Below are positions 9,181 to 18,900 of a DNA stretch of 64,000 nucleotides, in pieces. Origin of the DNA: Vulcanococcus sp. GTDB taxonomy: Bacteria; Cyanobacteriota; Cyanobacteriia; PCC-6307; Cyanobiaceae. The stretch covers positions 186,001-250,000 of the forward strand of contig JAHUZV010000025.1 of the NCBI GenBank assembly GCA_019264575.1, read 5' to 3'. Position numbers and translations under genes: made by a program. Positions within the stretch are counted from its first letter, which is position 1; each line of letters starts with the position of its first letter. A model generated the notes under the pieces. It saw nothing but the letters and a program-made list of their open reading frames with translations. It did no database searches and was not told where the DNA came from.

Positions 9181-11100
9181 TCACAGCTGAGTGGCCTCAG
9201 CAGTTGCCGGTGCGATGCCTCTGAGTTCCCAGATCCGCAGCGGTTCTTCCCGGCCCTTCACCTTCATCGAACCCCAGTCCATCCAGATCAGGCGGCGGAT
9301 CCATTCCTCGTCCGTGGCCGCAACCTCCTGATCCAGGAGGTTGCGCGTTTCCTCGGAGATCAGGATTCGGCAAAGGTTGTCGTGGCGCTCCTTCTCGAGG
9401 CTCTCGAGCCTGGATGCACAGTTCACTGTGTCGCCGATTACGGCGTACTCCAAGCGTTCACTGCAGCCCATCGATCCGGCCAGAACCGGGCCCGAATGAA
9501 TCCCGAGTCGGATTGCGATCGGCGGATCACCTGTCGCTTCCAGATCGGTATTCAGCTGTTCCATGCCTTGCTGGATTTCAAGAGCTGTTTGCAGAGCAGC
9601 GCGCGCATCACCAGCAGCACCAAGACCGATTGGTGCGCCATAGACAGCCATAAAGCCATCGCCAGTGAATTTATTCACCATGCCCCCACGATTGGTAATG
9701 GCTGGAACGCAATACGCCATGCAGCGGTTCAACCAGTTCAGCAACGCAGCAGGTGATAAACCTTCAGAAACGGTCGTGAAGTTGCGCGTGTCAGAGAAAA
9801 TCACAGTCACGGGCAACTGGCGACCTTCAAAGCGTCCGTCACTGAGTAAGGTTTCGCGCTGACTCCAGAGTTGCTCTGCGACCGCCGGAGAGGTGGTTTG
9901 GCCCAGCAAGCGTTCCACCTGTTGCCGTTGCACCTGGGCCAGGGCACCGCGCCGCAGCAAGCCGGTGCCGCCGAACAGCAGCAGAGCTACGGTCGTTTCA
10001 CTCAATTCCAGCCAAACGTGGAGAAGCAAAAGTGCCAAGCTTCCAGCCACGAGCCATGATCCGATCAGCAGCATCAACAGCAACAGCCCGCGCCGGATCG
10101 GTGAGATCCGCTCGGTGACCAAGGCGCTAATCAACGCTGCGAACAAGATCAATGCATTGGTGAACTCCACGTGGGACGTCCGGATCTTGGACTCTTGCGG
10201 TTTTGCCTGTCGCTCCATTAAGGCTGCCAGGCGATTGGCATGAATTTCAACGCCAGGCATCAGTGCCAACGACGCGCTCTTCTGGAAGCGCGTGTGGGGC
10301 ACTTGGAACAGGTCTCTGAGGGAGGGTGCTGTGCTTCCGATCAAGGCAACGGTGCCACGCACTGATTGCGATGGGATTTCGCCTGAAAGAAGCTGTTTGA
10401 GGGTCCAGAACCGATAGCTACCGGGTTTCGCAAAGGGAAGCATTTGCTGGAAGCCAGCCGCATCCAGGCCGTAATAACCACCGGAATCAGATGACAACCA
10501 TGAATCCTTGCCAATGCCAGCCTCGAATTGTTTGCGCAGTTGGTTCTGGCCAGTCGTGATTTCGAGTAGACGCATGGGTAGCGTGACAAAGCGCTCGTCT
10601 TGACCGCCAACATGCACAAGATCACGACGTACAACACCGTCTTCGTCAATCACCAGGTCGTTGTAGCCCTGTTGCGCGATCGGGGCTCCTGGAATTGGAT
10701 CAATGGCGTCGGCGACGTTGAAGATCGAGACAAATGTTGGATTGCGCTGGATCGTCTCCCGTAGACAGTTCTGCTGGGCACCTATGCCTTTGTCGCGATA
10801 GAGATCAAGTCCGATCGCTTTGACGCCATCCTTGCTCAGTCGATCGATGCCAGCACAGAGAAGGCTGTCGTCGATCGGCCAGCCGTACGTTTTGATATCG
10901 CCCTCGCTGATGCCAATAATCACGATCGGCTTCGTTTGGCCGGAGGGAGCCGGGCTTAGATGGGTGATGTAGTCGTAAACGAGTAAATTGATGCTTTGGA
11001 GAATACGACTCTTCTCCAAACCCCAAAGAATGAGAGCAGCGATGCCATAGCCGGCCATCAGCGTTGCTGCTGCTTTGGCTTGTTTCCTGCTGAACGGCAT
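9181..11100 (-). CDS. CHASE2-domain adenylate cyclase
   Basis: 639 residues. TM1 lies near residues 12-30. An extracytoplasmic CHASE2 sensor (~35-320) follows, with KPIVIIGISEGDIKTYGWPI and the typical FVTLPMRLLE and GTVALIGSTAPSLRD segments. Then come three TM helices (~333-410) and a class III cyclase (~440-600) with metal-binding FSDTRNFT, KFTGDGFMAVYG and GDTVNCASRLES. It should convert ATP to cAMP in response to an unknown extracytoplasmic signal. It lies just downstream of tpsB on the same strand (70 bp gap), a pairing common in cyanobacterial TPS/CHAT clusters. Its 3' end is the parent of the duplicated fragment at 6715-7080. Confidence 0.9.
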   Translation of the reverse strand: MPFSRKQAKAAATLMAGYGIAALILWGLEKSRILQSINLLVYDYITHLSPAPSGQTKPIVIIGISEGDIKTYGWPIDDSLLCAGIDRLSKDGVKAIGLDLYRDKGIGAQQNCLRETIQRNPTFVSIFNVADAIDPIPGAPIAQQGYNDLVIDEDGVVRRDLVHVGGQDERFVTLPMRLLEITTGQNQLRKQFEAGIGKDSWLSSDSGGYYGLDAAGFQQMLPFAKPGSYRFWTLKQLLSGEIPSQSVRGTVALIGSTAPSLRDLFQVPHTRFQKSASLALMPGVEIHANRLAALMERQAKPQESKIRTSHVEFTNALILFAALISALVTERISPIRRGLLLLMLLIGSWLVAGSLALLLLHVWLELSETTVALLLFGGTGLLRRGALAQVQRQQVERLLGQTTSPAVAEQLWSQRETLLSDGRFEGRQLPVTVIFSDTRNFTTVSEGLSPAALLNWLNRCMAYCVPAITNRGGMVNKFTGDGFMAVYGAPIGLGAAGDARAALQTALEIQQGMEQLNTDLEATGDPPIAIRLGIHSGPVLAGSMGCSERLEYAVIGDTVNCASRLESLEKERHDNLCRILISEETRNLLDQEVAATDEEWIRRLIWMDWGSMKVKGREEPLRIWELRGIAPATAEATQL

Positions 11101-11170
11101 GGCGCGCTACTCAGAGATCTGCTTCTCCCTACCGATAGCTATCGAGACCGTCGTTGGCCAGCCGTTGGCG

Positions 11171-12862
11171 TCAGAATCGATACTGAAGCTTCGTGTAGAC
11201 CCCGCTGCCGAGCAGCCAGTCTTCCCAGTAGGGCCGCTCTTCGACTTCAAAGGGAGAGATCCATCCCAGCTCGAGATTCCAGTTCCGGTTGGCGAGCCAG
11301 CGCAGCAGAACGCCTCCGCTACCCACTGTGTCGGAGAAGTTTCCTTGGCTGCGCTGGCTCGTAACGCGGCCGGCTCCGAGGAACGGCGAGAGCTGTAAGG
11401 CCATTTTGCGGTTGGTCCAGAAGGTCCATGTCAGTTCCGTAGTCCAGAGGTAGCCGCTATCCCCACTGATGTACGTGCCAGGTAATCCTTTCAGGCCGGT
11501 ATCGCTGCCGAGGGTGAAGCCCATATCGCTCGTGAGCTCATTGAAGGCCAGCTGTCCAGACCCGCGCAGGCTGAGCTGCACCGTGGAACTCACAAACCAA
11601 TTCAGGTTGAGGCTGCCTCCAAGGGCCCTGGATTCTCCAGGCCTGATTCCCGCCGCACTCAGCTCCTCGAGCTGCAGGTCGCTGCTGAAGCTGGGCATCC
11701 CCTGAAGGCCGTAAACACTGGCGTTCCAGCTGAAGCGACCTTGGTTGGCGCCGTAGTTGGCCCCAATGCGTGCATAGCCGGTTTGATTCCAGCCGCCGGG
11801 TCCGGTACTCGAGAAGCTTTTGCCGTTCAGAAAGCTGTCGTTGCGGTTGCCGCTGATCCCTGCAAATGCACTCCAGCGTTCACGGCTGCTTTGCTTGAAT
11901 AGCCATTCCAGTTGTCCGTACCCTTGAAACTGGCGCGATGTGAGGTTGCGCAGCGCCCCCTCGGCTTCCACCTGATTGCGGCGGCTGTAGCCGAATGAAC
12001 CGGTGAGCTTGAGCTGCTCGCTCAGTGGAGCTGTGTAGCTGATGGAGCCGATGGTGGCTCCCAGTTCCGCTTGCTGGTCAGCATTCAGCTCGCCGACGAG
12101 CAAGAAGGTGTCGCCTGGGGCAAGCAGATCGTTTTTGAGCGCCACGCCGAGCGTGCGCCATTCCCCGGAGCCGGCATTGCCGTCATTTCGGATGCTCAGG
12201 TCGCCTTGCCAGGGATTGCTCGCCGGCTCCACGGTGAGATTGAGCACCGCCTTGCTGACATCCGTGCCTACCCGGCCCATGTTTCCCTTGATCTGACCGA
12301 CCCCAGGCAGGAGGCGCAGGTCGACGAGCTCCTGCTCGAGTCGGCCCATATTGAGAACAGTGCCCAACAGCGGTTTGAGCCGCTGCCGAATGCGGTTCTC
12401 AAGTCCCTTATCGGTGCTGTTAACGCGGAGCTCTGTGAGCTCACCTGGGACGATCTCTAACCCCCCGGGTGCGGGCGTTGTGCGGACAAACACTCGCGTG
12501 TTGACGTAACCGTCCTGCACGAGCCGTGTCGTCAAGGTGGCGGCACACCGCTTCAGCCCTTCGATCTCTGAGCTGCTGGACTGCTGGCACCCAGCCAGGA
12601 TCTTTCGCAGATCCTCCTTGGAGTAAGGCGACTTGCCTTCAATCGTGGGAATGGACGATGGGGCCGTGTCACCGGGAGAAGGTTCTTTGTCCGGTTCGGG
12701 AGCTGGTTGGGGTAGCGGTTCGGGCTGCTTCTCGAGCACAGGAGCTCGGTTATCCGGCGCGGGACTGAGCGGCGACCGCTGCTCTAAAGGGTTTGTTTCC
12801 GGAAGCCGAATCGGTCCCTGCTGCAGGGGTGGAGTGATCAGTTGCGCCAGAAGCAGGATCAC
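11171..12862 (-). CDS. two-partner secretion outer-membrane pore, ShlB/FhaC/HecB family (TpsB)
   Basis: 563 residues, predicted to export the TpsA exoprotein encoded divergently. After a Pro-rich linker (~residues 20-75), POTRA repeats occupy ~75-225 (GLEIVPGELTELRV, LLPGVGQIKGNMGRV). A 16-strand-type barrel follows, with NDGNAGSGEWRTLG and alternating aromatic strands, ending in LQYRF with the terminal Phe of outer-membrane barrels. The only in-frame start is GTG 12862; an in-frame stop lies nine codons upstream. That leaves a short hydrophobic signal (ILLLAQLI) without a basic n-region, which is odd. An AAGGAG lies about 24 nt upstream. Family call is firm. Confidence 0.9.
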   Translation of the reverse strand: MILLLAQLITPPLQQGPIRLPETNPLEQRSPLSPAPDNRAPVLEKQPEPLPQPAPEPDKEPSPGDTAPSSIPTIEGKSPYSKEDLRKILAGCQQSSSSEIEGLKRCAATLTTRLVQDGYVNTRVFVRTTPAPGGLEIVPGELTELRVNSTDKGLENRIRQRLKPLLGTVLNMGRLEQELVDLRLLPGVGQIKGNMGRVGTDVSKAVLNLTVEPASNPWQGDLSIRNDGNAGSGEWRTLGVALKNDLLAPGDTFLLVGELNADQQAELGATIGSISYTAPLSEQLKLTGSFGYSRRNQVEAEGALRNLTSRQFQGYGQLEWLFKQSSRERWSAFAGISGNRNDSFLNGKSFSSTGPGGWNQTGYARIGANYGANQGRFSWNASVYGLQGMPSFSSDLQLEELSAAGIRPGESRALGGSLNLNWFVSSTVQLSLRGSGQLAFNELTSDMGFTLGSDTGLKGLPGTYISGDSGYLWTTELTWTFWTNRKMALQLSPFLGAGRVTSQRSQGNFSDTVGSGGVLLRWLANRNWNLELGWISPFEVEERPYWEDWLLGSGVYTKLQYRF

Positions 12863-12935
12863 AGCCCGACTCGTTTCGCAATAACTCCTTCATCTTGTCA
12901 GGTTTTTGCGGCTCAACTTCAATGAGTACGCATAT

Positions 12936-12949
12936 GCTTGATAACAAGC
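12936..12949. promoter_or_regulatory. inverted repeat in the divergent tpsB/tpsA intergenic region
   Basis: GCTTG-ATAA-CAAGC, perfect 5-bp arms around a 4-bp centre, placed roughly midway between the two divergent starts and next to the palindrome GCATATGC (12930-12937). Could be an operator; no protein can be assigned. Confidence 0.35.
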
Positions 12950-12975
12950 GGCGCACCTACGAAAGTCGGTGTAAT

Positions 12976-12990
12976 TGAGAATGCTTCTCA
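12976..12990. promoter_or_regulatory. Fur-box-like palindrome over the tpsA start codon
   Basis: TGAGAATGCTTCTCA has perfect 6-bp arms around a 3-bp centre. It differs from the 7-1-7 Fur core TGATAATNATTATCA at only two symmetric positions on each side (12 of 14 informative bases agree, the one-base centre aside). It covers ATG 12981, where a bound repressor could block both transcription and initiation. The match is seen; iron control is inference. Confidence 0.45.
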
Positions 12991-15900
12991 TTAGATCTAC
13001 TCTTGGTTTGCGCAGAGCCCTCGCTCCGGCAGGTTTTTGGGGTGGTCTTGCCGCGTTGGCTCTTGCTGTGCCCGCTCAAGCGGAGGTGGCAGGTCAGGGT
13101 GGCTCACGCAGCCTCGGCACCTTGATCAATGGGGAGCGTGCTGGTCGTTGCACCGCGGGTGTCTGCGTTGTGGGTGGAGGGACCAGAGCTGGAGACAATC
13201 TTTTTCATCGCCTGAAAGCTTTTGATACGCGAGGGGCGATCACGGGAGTTCGTTTTCAAAATCAACGCAATCAGACAGTCATCGTCGGTGTTGCCAATCC
13301 TTTTGGTAGCTGGATTGATAAAACGATCAAGTTTGAAAACCCTGGAAATCTGCTGTTTCTTTCGCCTGGCGGAATTCGTTTGGGAGCTGGAGCCGGTTTT
13401 CAGCAAATCAACCAGCTGGGGCTCTCCACGGCAACCCGCCTCGCGATGCAGGGTGGTGGTTCGTTTGATGTTTTCAGAACCACAGCGTTTGATGCCGCGA
13501 CACTCGTAGGCACCCCGCTGTTCAATGCCCAGGGCCTGCATGTTGATGCAGATGCAAGGCAAGAAGCGGGCATCACCGGCGTACCTGGCATCGTGGCCGA
13601 CGGCATTGAGGTGACTGTTGATCAGGAGCTTTTCCTGGATGCCATGGACGGAGCAGTCCAGGTGCGCGATTCTCAGATCACCGTGCAGCCCACACAAGGT
13701 TTGGGTGGCGCACTGACGCTCACAGGTCAGTCCGTCGAGCTCACAGGCGCCACGCAGCTGAAGGCCCAGGGGCCCGCCGGTGGCGGCGAGATCCGGATCG
13801 GGGGCGGTCAACGGGGGGAGAACCTTGATGTTCGCAATGCCCAGCAGGTGCTGCTCGATGCGGGCACCCAGGTATTGGCGGATGCCACAGGGCATGGAGC
13901 GGGCGGTCGGGTGATCGTCTGGAGTGATCAGCGCACGGAGGTTCACGGCACGATCAGCGCCCAGGGAGGCCCTGAGGGCGGCGATGGCGGGTTTGTGGAA
14001 ACCAGCTCGGCTCAGGTGCTGCAGGTCACGGGTCGGGTGAGTACTGCGGCTCCCAAGGGCAACGCGGGGCAATGGCTGCTCGATCCTGAGGAAGTCGCCA
14101 TCACCTCCGAAGCAGACGTCACAACCACAGAGACCAGCTCGATAAGCGCTGAATCTCTGCAGCAGGCGGTGGATGAAGGCACGGCGGTGACGGTGGAATC
14201 CCAAGGTGCAATTACCGGGGCTGATCAGGTGCAGCCCAGCCCCGAGAGTGGCGGAACTCTGAGCACGGTTGAGAATCTTTCTGCTTCCACCACGGCCACG
14301 ACGGAGCCTGCAGCGGCAGTAGCGCCCTCCGAAAGCTCTGTTGCAACCACAGCTTCAGATCAGCAACAGCAAGACGAGGAGGAGGAAGACCAACTAACGC
14401 AGAGCGCCGAAGTTGCGTCTGCAAGCAGCGAAAGCACGACAGAGCAAGCTCCAGTTCCATCCGTTAGTCAGCCGGCCGAAACACCCACCACCACCCGCCT
14501 CTTCCTGGATGGTGTTGACCTCACGCTGAATCGCGAGTCATCCAGCACTTACGCCGGCCACAACCTTGTGATTGAGGCCTGTTCCGCCAGCTGCGCGTAC
14601 GCCACCAATGGCAGCATTTTACTGGATGGTTTAACCGGTTTGAGCAGCCTGGAGATCCTGGCGCCTACCCGGATTGAACTCAGGGGTGATTTGAGTGTTG
14701 CGCAGCGTCTCACCTTCCAGGGGGATGTCTTCCTGGCTGGGCCCAGCATCACGTTGGCGGCCTCGGCTCTTGAGATTGCTAGGCCCATCCAATTGGCGAG
14801 CACTCTCTCTGCAGCCCCAAGCTTGCAGATCACCACGAGCCAAAGCGCTCAGATGATTCAGGTGGGTGCTGCACTGGATCCGCAGCCCACAGCGATAGCC
14901 CCATTGGAGCTCCAAGGGAGCACCCTGGCCCATCTCAATCAGGCGCCAGTGGCGCAGCTCACGATTGGTGGACTCGACAACACAGGTGGGATCCGGGTGA
15001 GTGGAGCGCTGAGTTCCCCGCAACAACTGCAGCTCACTAGTCGTGGGGCGGTGCAGGTGTATTCCAGTGCCGCGCTACAGGCCAGCCAGCGCCTTGGTAT
15101 CGAGGGATCCCAGGTGACGATTGCGGGAAGCCTCACCGCTGGCGACGGTTTGCGGGGTGGTGAGATCACGGTGGTTGGTGATCACGTAGCCCTAGCCGAA
15201 ACCGCTCGGATCACCGCCAGTGGTGAGAACAGTGGTGGATTGATTCAACTGGGTGGTAGTTGGCAGAACAGCAATTCAGCCATTCGCCAGGCCATTAAGA
15301 CGACGGTTGCTTCCGGTGCGCGCGTTGATGCAAGTGCGACACAGCGGGGTGATGGTGGCACGATTGTGGTTTGGAGCGATATCAAAGATCCCGCTGCTGC
15401 CACCCGGGCCTACGGAGCCTTTTCGGCCAATGGTGGTGTCAATGGGGGCGATGGTGGTCGCATCGAAACCTCGGGACATTACCTGGATGTAGCTGGTATT
15501 CAGATTTCTACATCCTCTGTGACTGGAAAAACTGGACTATGGCTTTTGGATCCAACAGATATTTTGATCAGCTCAAGCCCTACTAGCTCTTTGTCGCTGA
15601 ATATAGCCTCGGATCCTGACGTCTATTCCGCCACGACTGGGCCCACCGTTTCGACTCTTTCTGCGGCTGATCTGAAGGCGGCTTTATTGAATAGTAGTGT
15701 TGAGGTGACGACAGCAAGCGCTACGGCGTGTCCCACAAATACAACTTGCGGCACCATTACGTATGCGACAGGTGCTTTAATTGACCTAGGAACTCAGACT
15801 TCAAATACGCTGACTCTTAAGGCTGACAAGAATATTGTCTTTGATGGAAGCTACCTTAATCCTGGCACTGGTTCTTTGATTCTATCCGCTCCCAATGGTC

Positions 15901-18900
15901 GTGTTTCTGGCTCTGGAAGCATCACTCTTGGCTCCGCGGGAGTTGTCGGTGGGCAGTTAGTGTTTGAAGTTGGCACGACTGGAGGTTTGACTGTTGCAAC
16001 TAGCGCCGGTCGCATACTTAATCAAACAGACGCAAGTAGCTCCTACTTCTCCGGGAGTTTTCAAGGTACGGGCTCACTGGTTAAAAATGGAACGGGCACC
16101 TTGGTTCTGACGCGAGCCTATACCTCTGCAAGTCCCGGTTATTCAGGTGGGACGGATATTCGGTCGGGCTCTGTGGCATTGGATGCAGACTTATATGACA
16201 GCAGCCCTAATAGCCCTCTGGATCGATTTGGTGCATTGAGTAATTCCCTTGGATCCGGTACGATCAAAGTGCAACCTGTTGGATCTAGCGAAGCAGTTCT
16301 CAATCTTTCCGGTAGGAGTTTGGGCAATAACATCGTTTTGTTCGGCGGTGTGCTGGCTAACGGCCGACAAAATAATTATACCGATTATGATGGAGGCTAT
16401 ACAGCTCAGATTGCTGGCAGCCTGCAATTAAACGCTTTCTCCACCACGCAGCCGCGAATTGATGTTGCGTATGAAACTGCTCTGGTAGGTGTGAATGCTC
16501 AGATTACTCACTCTCAAAACAGTCCCGGCAGACTTAATAAGACTGGCGGCGGTACTTTGATCTTGTCAGGATCCACAACCCAAGCCAACGCCAATGACTT
16601 TACGGCGGGTACTCTTATTGCAGATGGCGTAGTCCGTCTTGAGAGCCCATATAACCTTGGCCTGGGTTTAGTTGAGGTCCAAAGTGGTGGCACATTAGAT
16701 CTTAATGGCGAACAGGTTGCCACACAAAATTCACTATCTCTTTCAGGCTTCGGCGAAGGTGGTATCGGAGCTCTAACAAATAGCTTTTATTCGGGATACT
16801 CCTATACCCCGGCTAGTTTCGGTGGCCAAGTCACGCTTGTTGGTAGTGCATCGATCAATGAAGCGATTGATCTCACGGGGTCTGTAGCTATTCCAAGTGG
16901 AAGCACTCTCACCTTGGGTGGCAATGACGGTGGAACCATATTTGGTGTCATCAGCGGATCTGGTGGATTGGTTAAAGTTGGTTCAGGACTATGGGAGCTA
17001 GCCGGTTCTAATACTTACTCTGGATCGACCCAGGTCAATAATGGTTTTCTGCTTGTCTCTGGCAGTGGTCCTACTAGTGCTGTTTGTAATGGTGGATCCT
17101 CCAATCTCTGCTCTGCTTCCACTTCTAATTCCAGTTCTGGAGGTGGCGGTGACTTCGGGGGTGCATTCCCTGAGTCTCCATTCGAGCCTATTGGGGATGG
17201 TTCGAGCAGCCCCTTCCCCCAGGAGCCGCTCATTGATGATCAGGAGATCCCAGACTTCCTGCCCTTTGTTGATGAGTTTGGCGATTTTGAAGATTTTTCA
17301 ACCTTCTTTGACGATCCTTCCTTTGATTTTCAGGATGAGGATTTCCTGGCTAGTCTTGACCACTTAGAAGTTGTCTTCGGCAGCTTTGAGGAGTTTGAGG
17401 ATTACTTCGGAAGCGCTGAGGACTTTGAAGCTTACACAGATCTCACTGATGGCTTCCGTGGTTCGGAAGAGGAGCTTGGTGAGTTGGTTGGCCTATTCGG
17501 TGAGTTTGAAGACTTTGAGTCTTTCTTTGAAAGCGACCGTGATATCAATCGTTTTGCGCTCTTGGCCGATGATTTTGGTGGTATCGATGAAGTTCAGTCT
17601 TTCTTTGGAGATCTCACTGACTTCGGCAGCCTTGATCAGCTGCAAGCTGAAATTGAGCAATACTCAGCCTATGCTGGATTCTTCGATGAATTCAATAATT
17701 TCCAGGAGTTTACGGGATTTGTCGATGATGTTGAACTCTTCTTGGATGTGGATTCGGCGGGTCAGGGCGTTGTTGATAACGTAGACCTTGCTATTGGGCC
17801 GGATGGTTCGGGGCCTGACGCGTTTGGTCTCGGCTTGCCATCCTCCGTGAATGATGCTGGTCCGCAGGCTTCGTTGCCTTCGCCCGAGTCCGTCGCAACG
17901 CTTGAGGATGCTGATTCGTTTGCGAATGCTTACGGAGAGAGTCGCATCGAATCCAATAACGTTTCTATCGACGTTTCTGTTGGAAGTTCTTTCTTCGCAG
18001 AAACATCGGGCGTTAGTGAGGCTCCAGCATCAGGTGCAGAAGCAGCTCCTGCATCGCAGGCGTCTTCAGAGGCTGGCAATGCAGCGGTTCAGTCTGGAGC
18101 AACCCCGTCCTCGGCTGCATCATCAGCTCCCCCTGTCACTTCCATACCAGCAGAGCAAGCCATTCAAGAGTCTTCGAAAGCAGATTCCAGCCAAGCGCAA
18201 AAGGCTCTTGAGTCTTTGCTTCCTGAAGCTTCAAGCACTGGCGTTAATCCTCTGACCCCACAACAGATTCGGCAGAGTCTTCAGAATGCCATTCAGCAAA
18301 TCCGTCAGGGTACTTTTGGTGATCTGAGAAGTCAGGCCATTCCATCGAGTTCGGCTCCATGGCTCATTGATCAAGAGTTTCTGATTGCTGCTCTTCCAAC
18401 GTCTGGAATTCAATCGGATGTTGGATCTCCTGCACTCCTGCCCCCTCGTTTTAACCGATCTCACTATAATCCCGCTGTTTTGCATATCCGTTTTACGGAA
18501 AGCTCCACGGCCTCATCGAAAGATGGCGCTTTTCTGGATCTCACGCTCATGCCCTCTCAAGGGCAGCCGGAGGGGCGACGCGTTGATGTTCTAAGGAGCG
18601 AGTTTGCTAATGACCTCAAGCAAATCTACCGGCAGCTCTCTAGGCAAGAGTCGCTTGATGTTCAAAACCCTCAATCTCCAAGCCGCCGCCTCTACTCAGC
18701 GATTTTCTCGGCGATTGAGCCGATTCTTGTTCAGCAAGGAATCACGACGCTGCTGATCTCTGCTGACCGCGGACTCCAGGCTGTTCCTTTTGCGGCTCTC
18801 CATAGCGGCACGCGTTACTTCGGGGAGGCTTTCGCATTTTCCCTCACTCCCTCGCTTGCTCTAACCAGTTTGGATCCTCCTCTTAAAGCACAGGGAAAAT

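Noticed and set aside
12750..12956. Minus-strand 68-residue frame overlapping the tpsB start
   Set aside because: No hydrophobic or domain features, and it overlaps tpsB in another frame. It mattered only for judging the tpsB start.
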